From positions 1,984,001 through 2,048,000 of the forward strand of contig NC_081334.1 in assembly GCF_022539665.2 (NCBI RefSeq): DNA of 64,000 nucleotides, given 5' to 3'. The stretch is from Daphnia carinata (Eukaryota; Arthropoda; Branchiopoda; Diplostraca; Daphniidae). The position numbers and the translations under genes were made by a program. The notes under the pieces were generated by a model. That model had not been told where the DNA came from and made no database searches. It worked only from the letters and a program-made list of their open reading frames with translations. Shown piece by piece: positions 22,603-33,400 of this stretch; the stretch's first letter is position 1, and each line of letters starts with the position of its first letter.

Positions 22603-24321
22603 ATGTTTCTTTTCACGATACTTCGCAAACAGTATGCATTTGTTGCAAGTGTTTTCTTCTGGTTCACACTTGTATTTTACTTCTATTCCTTCCGTGTTTG
22701 CGACCTCGTATGTGGTAGAAACGCAAGTAACAACCATACTGTATGCTGTGCATCCATCGCTGGTGGATTGGTTCTAACTGTTGGATCAGCCGTCGCAACT
22801 CTTTGGCGTTATCTGCCCACCCCATCAAGACCCTTTTTAGAATGTATCCTGTCACTTGTTGGGACTATGCCCGGTGGATTCACTTCTTACGCTCTCGTGA
22901 AAGTGCTAGTCTACGCCGAAACCATCCAGCTGTTGTGCCATATCAGAGAACTATCTCTTATGCCAATAACGATAGCAGCGTGTTTGAAAAACGAAACAAT
23001 CCACTCTTCGCAATTAATTCAAAACAGTTCAATTTTTAAACAAGAGCACATGAATCACGTGAGTACAGGCGTCACCGACATCATAGCTAAATTCAACGAA
23101 GTCAATGGAACTCAAAGCCAATTCCGGAATGCTGTAGAAATCGGATACAGATGGTTGGAGAGCAGAGGCTTCGGTTGCCAACAAGTCTTGACGAGGCCTT
23201 TCGCACTGTGTTTAAACGCTACGAAAGAAGCCAAGAAAGATTGCCTCTTAAAAGGTGCAGAAGCGCTCTGCGATGTCGTGGACATTTCTGAAGAAATTTG
23301 CTGGAAATTGATGACGTTGAGCAAAGGTCCGTGCCAACATTTAGGGCCGGATAGAATCACTGAAATGTTAACGAGTTTTCGTCAGCGGCTGGGCAATTTG
23401 GCAAGTGGAGTCATTCGAATGCGTGTGGGCATCTTGTTCGAACTTCACGTCACTTCTAATGTAGGAGACAAGTTAAGCAAAGCATGGACTCGTATTTTGG
23501 AAAGTCTTCGTGATACAGGCGAACTTATCCGTGTGACGTATGACATTACCATCAACTACGTTCTGAAATTAGTGGCAATAGCTGGACTGATAGCCTGGCC
23601 AGTCAGCTATCTTTGTTACTATGTTTGTGGTCCACTTTCATTCGATAACTTTTATATTACCAAAGCAGAGTACTTGGAAATTCATGGACAAGAAGAGATT
23701 GTAGAGAAAGACGAACTGCAGATTGTTCCAGCATGGATCCCGACGCTGAAAGAAACAATTCGAATGCTATGGGATGTATTCTTTGCGGCAGACCAATTGA
23801 TTATTGTGGCTTTTCTTTTGGTCGATTTTTATTATACAAATTGGATCAATGATCTTCACGTGAAATGGTTGGGAATGTTCCAAAACTTCCGATCTAACGT
23901 GTTCGAAAAAATTGGGCAGTCTAACGAGACGACGGGAGTTGGATTCATCGGAGAGATGGTTGTCCAACAGCTGGAAAAATTGCAAGAAGCCATTGGCTTC
24001 GATCGTCTATTGTCTTGCTTCCGTCCAGCTCCACCAGCCACTTACTCCCGAAACATTTTCTTTATAGCCCTGGCTCAGAAGGCATTGTACATTTTCGTTC
24101 AAACCAAATTGCGTTACATCCCTTCGTTTATTTGTGCCAGATTCTACCGTCGCAGACATTACCTGCGAATGTCCTACCTCAAAGCAAAAATCATGCTGAG
24201 GCCTCCTGCTCAATCACGTTATCCCGTTTCACGTTGTCGTTTTACATCGTATTTGAGGCGAAAGCTATCCGCACTGCTCGTCAGATTACGAAACCCAATC
24301 CGTAAAACTTCTCATGTTTAG
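22603..24321 (+). CDS. DC-STAMP-like multi-pass membrane protein, intronless
   Basis: A single open frame of 572 codons from ATG 22603, with a stop codon immediately upstream in frame, to TAG 24321. Seen: several hydrophobic segments (about residues 10-32, 50-70, 85-110, a pair at about 320-345, and 385-410), a Cys-rich extracellular-looking region with N-glycosylation sites between them, and a strongly basic C-terminus. The order and the segment PTLKETIRMLW...LLVDFYYTNWINDL resemble the DC-STAMP domain of DCST1/DCST2 and Drosophila sneaky, proteins of cell fusion and sperm membrane breakdown. The C-terminal RING-like Cys motif of DCST1/2 is absent. Lack of introns contrasts with all neighbours and suggests retroposition or a germline-type gene (inference). 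The family call is by pattern only. Confidence 0.6.
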   Translation: MFLFTILRKQYAFVASVFFWFTLVFYFYSFRVCDLVCGRNASNNHTVCCASIAGGLVLTVGSAVATLWRYLPTPSRPFLECILSLVGTMPGGFTSYALVKVLVYAETIQLLCHIRELSLMPITIAACLKNETIHSSQLIQNSSIFKQEHMNHVSTGVTDIIAKFNEVNGTQSQFRNAVEIGYRWLESRGFGCQQVLTRPFALCLNATKEAKKDCLLKGAEALCDVVDISEEICWKLMTLSKGPCQHLGPDRITEMLTSFRQRLGNLASGVIRMRVGILFELHVTSNVGDKLSKAWTRILESLRDTGELIRVTYDITINYVLKLVAIAGLIAWPVSYLCYYVCGPLSFDNFYITKAEYLEIHGQEEIVEKDELQIVPAWIPTLKETIRMLWDVFFAADQLIIVAFLLVDFYYTNWINDLHVKWLGMFQNFRSNVFEKIGQSNETTGVGFIGEMVVQQLEKLQEAIGFDRLLSCFRPAPPATYSRNIFFIALAQKALYIFVQTKLRYIPSFICARFYRRRHYLRMSYLKAKIMLRPPAQSRYPVSRCRFTSYLRRKLSALLVRLRNPIRKTSHV

Positions 24322-24427
24322 CGCTGATTTCTGAATGTAATGAAATTCTAAAAACGATCAATCTTTCTTTAAACGTTACCCTGTATTCTGAAGTTGATAA
24401 TTTAAAAGGAACGTTACACACAATGAT

Positions 24428-27400
24428 TTAAAGCTCTTCAGTGCGTCCCGTAACGGACTGAATGCCTTCAAATGTGTGGAAATTAATGCCTGGTATGTCA
24501 CTACAGGGAAACGGAGTATTGCTTCTGTAATACCATAAACCCAAAAATGTTTAACTAATATATGGAAGCAGATTATGTAAAAACTCCACTTACCCGGTTG
24601 GAATTCGGAAAGCATTGGGCTGGATGGACGTTATACTTCCATCGCCGTTGTCACAAATGATACGTGCAAGGCTTGACTTTTCTATTTCACCTAGCTGAGC
24701 TGTGTGTAAAAGAGAATCACCCAATGACGATAGGATGATAACTGACTCATCAATATTCATACCACTGTTGAAGGAAATGTTTTTAGTCACGTCGCTATAG
24801 AAAAAGCGATCGGAGCGCTTCAAATTTTCAAATTGCGTAGCGATGATGTATCCAAACGTCGGCCCAATTAGAGCTCCAGGTACATGTTTTTCTGTTACAC
24901 CTCCGATGTACAAGTCAATGTCTTTCGGTGATCCATAGAGTTTCTTGAATGATGCGATTACCTGAGACACAGTATAATCCATTCATCGTCCGTGTTGAAC
25001 AAATCGACATAAGACATTTATGTCATAAGGCATTATCTTACTTCCTCTGAAGTGGTTGATTTCAAATCGTCAAAGGTCGTATTAGAAGAAGGACATGAGG
25101 CACCGTTGTTGAAGAGTTTAACCTGGGCGATATTCCGGGCAATTACATAAGGCGGGAGACCTTATGGACAAAGAGTCAAATTTTAACTATAACAATGTCA
25201 ATTAAAATGTCAAAATCTAACGTACCGTGATCTCTGCCTCGCTGTATATTGATTGACACTAAATCAGCGCCGAGTTCGTTGGGGTCTGGCCTTTAATTTG
25301 CAAGAAAGCAATGAAACTAAAATCGAATACGCTTCACTTGACATCCTACCGAAAAAGCAGACTAGTGATGTCTTCTGCGAAATTCTCATCAACAGACTGT
25401 GCCTGAGTTCGTAAGAGTCCGCGTAGGGCATTGTCGACAAACGTCGGATGGAGTAAACGCGTTCCGCCTGTGATGAAAGAATTCCCCAACAAAAAACTCT
25501 GCGAGCTTTCACTGCCATCAGCTTCGTACAACCTAGCAAAACATTATATCGAATTTATGAATTAATTCAATATTAAAAATTATAACCTGATGAAGCTCCG
25601 CAACTGAGAATGTCCCATTCGATAAGCAGCAGCAACAAATTCGTTAAAGATAGCTGGATTAGATGGCCCATTCGACGGAGGGTGGAGGCTTGCTAACGGA
25701 CCTATAACATATAATCTGTTAGATGTGTTTCATTTAAAGGGGAACTAAAGCATGTAGCAATGAGATTACTAACCGAGAAGGACGGGAAGATACTCTTTAT
25801 AGGTGATGTGCTGAAATTCTGCGATAACAATGCGACGAGCTTGTTGATAGTAAAACTCGTCCGTCTTATCGGATCCATAGATATCGTACAGCAGTTTAGC
25901 TACCCTGTTGTGTTCCCGTAGCCACAACGTGTGCATAACAGCAAGAAGAGGTTGCACAGTGGCTCTTGGATCGCCTGCATAGATCGAAAGATGAATCTAG
26001 CATACTCTATAACTTATTACTAGGAATGGACCACATGCGGTTTGTGGTTTTGGCCTGCGCAATGGCAGCATCGTAACTCCTACTATAGTGAATTGAACTA
26101 ACCACATTTTTTACGTTGAACTGTTTTCTATACGTAACGTATAAGCCTACCTGCCATAAAACACGATTGAGCAGCAGGGCATGTGTTGGTCGGGTCGTTG
26201 GGGCAGCAAGTAGGGGACAGAGGCATTAACTCACGACCGTTCTTCATCGACACCTTCATGAGGCCTTTGCCTGACGTCGTGTCACGCAGAGAACGGGCAA
26301 CTTCGTCGTTGTTCCCGTAAATTTGCGAGCCGTCCATCCAATGTGTTAAGGAATTTATCTACAGTAATTTGATATTCGGTTGATATTAGATTCATGTATG
26401 TATGATTTGCAAACCTGTTCTCGGCTTGTGGGAGTTGTGTCGTCGAGATTCAGACCGAAAGAAGATCGAACCGTATGGATGCATGTGATGTTCTGGCTGC
26501 TGTACACTGCATCATCAATCGGAACTGTAATAGGTAAGCATTCGGGGTGTGCAAGACCTAAACTGACATCGCTGCAACGACACAGGATAGCTCCTCCACT
26601 ACCTTTAGACCGAAAGCAAATGTATTGTAGTTACGTATACACTTTTAAATGTTATTCATTTTCACTTGTTTTGGCGATGGCTGTAAATGTTAAATCGTGG
26701 TCGAGGAATTGGCCCCATTGCATCGTTAACAGAGTCGCTTGGCTTTCCGACACGCTTTTATTGACTGTCACGCTGGTAGTGACCAAACGAGGACTTGCTA
26801 GAGCAGCTTCGGATTCCGATACACGAATTGTTGAAACACCTTGGATTCACGAAGAAAGATGATTGAGGGTCATGTTCTATCAAGGTGTTATGTAGGTACC
26901 ATCTGAATAGGTTGCTGGTCCCATAAGTCGCTGAAATATTGTGTTTGCCTCTCCGTATCGTGGGTTTTCGAGATTGTTACACGTTCCGTCGAAGCTACGA
27001 TACGGATAGGAAGGATCGCATTTCGATAAAGGTTGTAACTTGCGTTCGGTTATGTCATCGAAACGGATTTCATTGGCAGGAACATCAAATCTGTTTGGTT
27101 GTGCCCGTGTTTAGTTGTAATCCTAATATTAAATGATTTTATTTTTTACTTTGAACTTAAATACTGGCGTGCAGTCAATTCTATAGAAGCTTCTTTCGAT
27201 TGTTTGACGTCGTCAGGGATGGCGAATGGATCAAAGCCCGAAAATATTTCTTCACGAATCAAAGTGTGATTCTTCATGGACGTTTTAAATTTACCGATGG
27301 TTAATTGCGGTTTGTCAATACCAAACAGATTTATGTACATACCATTGCTTCTTCCAGCGCTTCTACGTCCCTAGCATACTGGCGACCCACTTGCAGACCC

Positions 27401-27569
27401 TCCTCGAGATCTTCCTTGGATAGATTATGTTGAAAGCTATCCTGGAAAATGAGATGGCGGCTAGCTTTTCCAAACATAATTTGTGGGCAAAAACATGTTG
27501 AAAAATATTTACCGCTAACGTTTCGAATGAGAGTGTGAATAAAATTACGAATCGTATTGCAAAAGCCAT
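24428..27569 (-). CDS. Secreted animal heme peroxidase (chorion peroxidase/peroxinectin type)
   Basis: Fourteen exons on the minus strand: 27569-27513, 27441-27343, 27271-27165, 27090-26900, 26839-26666, 26602-26415, 26358-26151, 25974-25774, 25701-25587, 25532-25350, 25290-25226, 25160-25042, 24961-24594, 24500-24428. They total 2148 nt, 715 residues. Exon 1 encodes a signal peptide (MAFAIRFVILFTLS). Family landmarks are intact: FDGTCNNLENPRYG, distal His in QWGQFLDHD (about residue 196), WMDGSQIYG, LWLREHNR, proximal His in AYRMGHS (about 436) and the INIQRGRDHGLPPY signature. These enzymes use hydrogen peroxide to oxidise tyrosine or halides; in arthropods they cross-link eggshell or cuticle or act in immunity. 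Introns are 54-93 bp except one of 176 bp (26150-25975). The second exon of the mature protein has an acidic, helical prodomain-like stretch. It is divergent from the multi-inhibitor gene at 28353. Confidence 0.93.
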
Positions 27570-28352
27570 CTTTTAAACGAGCTCTTTGGCGAAAATGTTT
27601 TGTATTAAACGATGGCCGAATTATATCGTAGTTCGTCGTTCCGAGACTGGACCAATACTGATAAATAAACACGTTCATTGCAGCCGTTCACGTATACACG
27701 GGAAGTTCTATACAAAACTTTACACCTGCGTCTCACCATCTGCGTGTTGAAACTGTGATGTGTAACGCTGTCGGTGTCTGTGTATGTCTGTACGCGATTC
27801 AAAACATTTAAATAACAAAACATTGATAAGCAATTTTCATGGCGAAATACATCGCGCTTGTTAAAATATAGGTCGAATTCATATTATAGCCATGGTTTGT
27901 TGAAAAGCTTTTGCCCTCGATATATAGTTACACGACATTCAATATTTTCACATGCGCTTCGTGTAGTCGATCAACATTTAGTGACCGATAAGACGAACTA
28001 GAAATGTGAAACCTTACTGAGAATCGGTATTAAAAACTAGGCCACTACGTCAAGAGAAAATCGGTCCGAGAGATCAATTAGCATTGCATTTATCTAAACG
28101 CTACGTCATTGTTTCCCGAATGAAAATAAACAGCTGATTACAGCGTGTGATGCAAACTGATGTTGATTGGTTGCTAAGCGTCAAGCACTGCATTTAAATC
28201 CAAAGATCATTTTCTGGACGCCATCCTATAGCAAACATCATACGACGTTTCTTGCTCCATATAAAAGACTGAGTTCTTCATCATGTTGTTTAGCAGTTCT
28301 TCAACACATCGCCTTTGCATCGGTTGCTATATCCCAGTTTCAATCCAGAAAC
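27570..28352. promoter_or_regulatory. Divergent promoter region; TATA box for the multi-inhibitor gene
   Basis: TATAAAAG at 28260-28267 lies 93 bp upstream of the plus-strand ATG 28353, well placed for a core promoter. The other side serves the minus-strand peroxidase (start 27569), for which I see no clear TATA. Total spacing between the starts is 784 bp. Confidence 0.5.
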
Positions 28353-30418
28353 ATGGCACCCCCTGGATGCTTGATGTTAATCGTGTCGTTGATTGTTGGC
28401 GGTGCTATTTCAGGTTCGCTAGCTCAACGTAGATTTGGTGCTCGAGGAAAGATGACCGGTGGCTACTCATCGGTCGATGTCGATGATGATCTCGTTAAAG
28501 AGATGGCAAATTTTGCCACTTCTGCCTTATCAGAAAGCAGCAACGCTGAGCCATTGGCGTTGATTAAAATCGTGAAAGCCGAATCGCAAATCGTGGCCGG
28601 TAAGAACTTCAAACTCATTTTAGAGTTGGACAACGTACGCCATGCCAGCGAAGATGAAAACCTTGTCTGCGAGGTGGTCGTGTTCGACCAACCGTGGACC
28701 AACACTCGTCAATTAAGCAAATCTAATTGCTTACCAAGACGAGTCATCCATTCTTGGAGGCAAACCCTGGCCGAGTCCAACGGCGCAAATGAAATTACGC
28801 CAGTCGTGGAGGAAGTGATAGTTGAAACTCGAGCACCGACTGTAGGCGGTTACTCTCCGATTGACGTAGAGCACATCGACGTCAAAGACATGGCTGATTT
28901 CGCTACGACTAGCATATCGGCGAGTAGCAACTCAGGACCTTTGGTGTTGCTCAATATCGTTGAAGCAGAAGTGCAGGTTGTGGCTGGCCGAAACTACAAG
29001 TTAACTTTAGAGCTTGGCAGTGCGGCTGACGGAGCAACGGGGGCACATCTCGTGTGCAAAGTGATCGTTTTTTATCAATCGTGGACCAATAGACGCCATC
29101 TGCGTGAATCCAATTGTTTACCTTCCACAGATCTCGTTACGGAAATCATGCGAGCCATCGAGGGACATCAAGAATTGTGGAGAGTTGCCAGTTATCTTAA
29201 CGAGTCCCGCGAAGAGCTATCAAAAGAGTTTCCCCTCGTCAGCCCAGGTAAAGTACCTATTTACTCAATTAAACTTAATTTTCTCTGCCGAGTCATTAAA
29301 TGGAGGCTCAATCGTTTGAAACGTCCGAACAGACGGCACCAAGTTGAGCTACACGTTCTTTGCTCCAACATCATTTGCCTTCATGATGCAAACGCCACAG
29401 GATGTTGGCGATCCGCTCCTGATGGACTCTGATTTCCGAAGATCGATACTCACACGTCACCTGTCTGCCTCATTGATCTCACCTGACGATCTGGCCAAAG
29501 CGGACTTGGTTCTTATGGCTTCCAGGTCGGCTACACTGACCAGAAGGAGCACTAACGAAGATTGCAATCTTCCTCCAGTTAACACCGAAAATGGCGAATG
29601 TGAAGCTTACATGCCCTCGTGGACGTTCAAATCGAATTCGGGCACATGCGAGGGCTTCGTGTACGGCGGATGTGGTCAAACAGCCAATCTATTCGAAACG
29701 GAAGCGGCTTGCCAAACCGCATGTGATCCAGCTGTTCGTAAGTGATTAGACTAGACGTCTGGCAATTTACACGGCGATCTTGATTTTTGATTTTCTGTTA
29801 GATCCCTTGATAAATTTAATCAATGAAGCAGAAATCCAGCCGGTTCCTATTCCATTGGCTCACGATTTTGGAACAGTGTACGTCATCAATCGAGTATTCA
29901 TGGATGGGGACGAAGTGGGTGAGGTCCTAAGAAAACATCCAAGCCCCGGATATGGATTCTTTGGTTTACCTTTAGTCGTAAATCCATTGATTCCCAATGA
30001 AAATATCCTTGGCAAGATCACTGGAGGATTTTCCTCTAACAACGTAGATGATCCTGAAATCAAGGAGATGGCTGACTTTGCCGTAGCTGCTATATCGGCC
30101 AATGTGGGATCGGTTAGACTCGTCAGGATTTTAAAGGCTCACACGAATATTGTGGCCGGCAAAAACTTTAAATTGATGCTTGAACTTAAAAGGGTTTTCG
30201 ATGGAGATGATGGAGAAGATCTGCTTTGCGATGCGGTCGTCTTCGATCAATCGTGGACCAACACCCGAAAATTGAGCGAGTCAAGTTGCCTGTCCATCAA
30301 CACAATCGCTTCGTGGAACAAGATGCACAAACAGCCCGCATCGCAGTCAGAATTTAACTGTTTGCAAATGAGAGACCCTGTTAATGATGAACAAGTTCCT
30401 AACGAAGATTCAATGTAA
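28353..30418 (+). CDS. Secreted multi-inhibitor: cystatin-cystatin-FAS1(Kunitz inserted)-cystatin
   Basis: Exons 28353-29247, 29333-29737 and 29802-30418 total 1917 nt, 638 residues. An upstream in-frame ATG at 28167 precedes the TATA box, so I start at 28353, where a signal peptide begins (LMLIVSLIVGGAISGSLA). Domains: cystatin 1 (about 34-128; GG, QIVAG, PW); cystatin 2 (about 163-257; GG, QVVAG, SW instead of PW); N-terminal half of a FAS1 domain (about 260-370; IEGHQELW, TFFAPTSFAF, H in LTRHLS); Kunitz/BPTI domain (about 376-429; six Cys, FVYGGC); C-terminal half of FAS1 (about 432-480; INEAEI, VYVINRVF); cystatin 3 (about 508-605; NIVAG, SW). Cystatins block papain-type cysteine proteases, Kunitz domains block serine proteases, and FAS1 is an adhesion fold. 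An AATAAA lies about 10 nt after the stop. The splice phases and sum support the model strongly. Confidence 0.88.
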
Positions 30419-33400
30419 ATGTAGTAAAATAAAACAAGTCAAAATATTTACATTAATATTTGCAAGGTGTGTTGCGGTTAGTACTTAACCGTCGTAGGGC
30501 TTGTTTGGGTTTTAAACAGAATGCGTGATTTTCCTTTTTGAAATGTTTTTGATTTTTTTAGCTACTAGATGGCAACCATGTCTTGGACGCTGATTTTGAA
30601 AGAAATAAAAACAAGAATTTTAGCTATCATCACGGCTTTCCGCAAGGGTTTTCAAAGAGCTAACAATAGAATTTGACATAGCTCAAATTAAGTTCGTACA
30701 CAATCACTGGGTATTGCAAAATCAAAGAGAGCAGTAGGATCCAATCATCTGCTACGCTTTTTAACAGTCTACAAGACGTTGCGTGTTTTAAAAAAATTTC
30801 AGTTATGCATTTGCATATTGTGATGGTTGTCCAATGGCTTGTTGCGACTCAACACTGATCTATAGGTAAGATATTTCCCCCCTCTTTCCTCCCAAATAGG
30901 ATTTGTTCTAGAGAGTTGATTTACGAGTTGGCAAGACGTTTAATGCAGCAGTGGAAGTCTGCTGCGGCTGGCGCCTGTCAACCTCTTCCAGTTGCCGGTG
31001 CAAGTTAAAAAAAATATATGTTAATTTGATGATTCATATTTGAACAAAAACAGAAACAAGTCGAGCAGAATAATGCAATAAGCACGCGCGTAAAGCGAAC
31101 CAAAAGCAGATAATGAGCAATTAAGACACACGTAAGATTTACGGGTCTTTTTCTTAGAGGGGGGAGGACTGAATTTCTTGTTATACCAAAGACGGCCATT
31201 GTCACAAACGAGATTTCCCAACGCACGTTAAAAAAAATATATGGTATGAAACAGAAAAATAAATTTCACTCGATCGTAAATCATTCCGACTGTTAGTCTC
31301 TCCCCCCCATCTCTCTCGTTTGTCATTTGTTTCTTTCGGTGTAGGAGGAGGCCATATTTCTTCCATCGGTTTCAAATGCTTAACTCCTTTTTCCGCTCCT
31401 TGTTTAATTGGTTGCACACTAACCAGCTCACCGAATGGAACTACCGAAAAGAGGATAACCCCCCCCCCCCCTTTAACAAGAATCGAATTATAAAATAAGC
31501 TGTCTGCAAATGGAGCCTGTTTTTTCTTTCAACCCAACTTTGGATATTGTTGATGCTTATCGGCTTGTGCAAGCCGGGAACAAGCCATTGAATGCTGGTG
31601 CGAAGCGATTTGTGGGATTATGTGGGCCCGTCCGTGTGGAAACGACAGGTGAGCATGTCCAGTGTGTGTGTGTGTGTAAACGATTTATCATGGGCTATAG
31701 AATTAAACGCTGCCCTGGGCTGATGAAGGGCCAGTTGATGTATGAATCCGCATGACGCAGTGAGAAATAGGAAATTCATAAATATCTATAGAATAGATTA
31801 TACTGGGGAGTTCAGGAATGTTCAACAGCTTTTTCTTTTATCGAATTACATTCACGCTTAGTTTCTTTCTTGCCATTTGTTATTTGAATCAAATCAAATG
31901 AAGTGTTAATGAAAGTCCCCTAACGGAAGAATGTGCGCAAGTTGATGCAATCAAGTTGGAAACATGCGCATGGAACACCTGTCGTTTTTCTTTTTCTTAA
32001 CGAAAACATCTTCGTTGGATGATCAAAGAGAACAGCAGCACCTGACGCACGATTTCCTTTCAATATGTTTCTAATATTATTATATGTCATAAACTATCGA
32101 CAAAAAATATAAACCGAGTCTATAGGAAATTTATAAAAAATAAAATAAGGAAATTCGATTTACGACACGGCCAAACATTCAGAAATGCAAGTCTTTTTTT
32201 TTTAGAAAGAATTCGAAATAAAAGGAGCCAGTCTACGTCGGAAATGGCTGAAATAATCGATAGATTATGTTACGAGATTTCCAAAACGCTGAAATGCTTT
32301 TACGTCATCATAAAAACAATTTCCTATGAATTGAACAAGAATATTTTAACAATTTTTTTCGTTTTGTTCATCCCGCAAGGTACGACATCCGCATACATTG
32401 CACGTACCCACCGTTTTTTTTTTTTTTAAAGCTATATCCAAAAAAAGTGACTCAATTAAGGCCTTAGAAGGCCCCTCCAGCTCTTTATTTTTCTACGATA
32501 TTCCAATTTTATTGATAGGTGACTCAGTCGGGTGTCCTTTTTCATGGAGCCTCGTTTTTATTGCACACCCCATCCACTTCCGTCTCGTTTTCAGAACAGT
32601 ACACAATTAACTCTTTTTCTTATCTTCATTTATATCTTTTTCTTTTTTCATTCCCCCCCCCCCCCCAATTTTCTTTGGGTATCTCGTGAAAACATTCGTT
32701 TCACGACATCCTCCTTCGCGTTTTTATCTCCCCACTCATTTTCTCAGCTGTTTCGGCAAACGATATTCACGCAAGCAGGACGGTTATAAAGACAGTACGC
32801 GTTTGGTGCATATTCCGTTCGTATACTTTGAATTGAAGAACCGCAGTCGGCGGTCGCAGCTGGAACACTATATCGGAGAGAGACATACGTATGTACTAAG
32901 AAGAAATTTAAACTCTGCCTATGTGCAACGATCATTTTTGATGGGTCATACAGCAGTCGGTGCTAACCGATTCGCTATGGAAGAGCACGCCGTCTTGCCT
33001 GGTACATGTAATCAACCGGGTCATTTCAAAATTTCTCAAACTGCCTGATGGCATCGGCCTATATCGGCTGCGAAACATAAGTTGGAAAGAAAAAAAAAAC
33101 ACTCTGGGGGGGTGATGAAGGTGAATTTTCAAATGGGACATTCATTTGCTGGCGATTGTTCCAGCCTTTTGTCAGTCCCTCTTTTTCGCGTCAAAGAATG
33201 ATTTTTTGTGTGTGTGTGTGTGGGGGGAGTTTAAATACCATGTACCTTAACGTGACGTTGCGCTTCTCGCTTTCGACCCCGTGAAGATTAAAAAAAAAAG
33301 CCATTTATAACCATCTCTTCGCAGAGGGGAGGTGCGTCCTCTCGAAAGAAATGTATTTTCAAAAATGGCCCTCCTCTGTTTAAACCTTGTTTTTTCTTTC

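Noticed and set aside
24376-24615. 79-codon minus-strand frame at the 3' end of the first peroxidase
   Set aside because: It crosses the last intron in the wrong phase; the spliced model with the last exon 24500-24428 gives a family-consistent DIPGINF end.
28167-28352. Upstream in-frame ATG for the multi-inhibitor gene
   Set aside because: It lies upstream of the TATA box at 28260, and the signal peptide begins at 28353.
31510-31755. Possible exon ending in CAG/GTGAGC
   Set aside because: Only one splice site is convincing, no partner exon or homology; the frame then runs into a GT microsatellite.
32686-33048. 120-codon plus-strand frame
   Set aside because: No domain, no splice support, surrounded by homopolymer-rich non-coding sequence.
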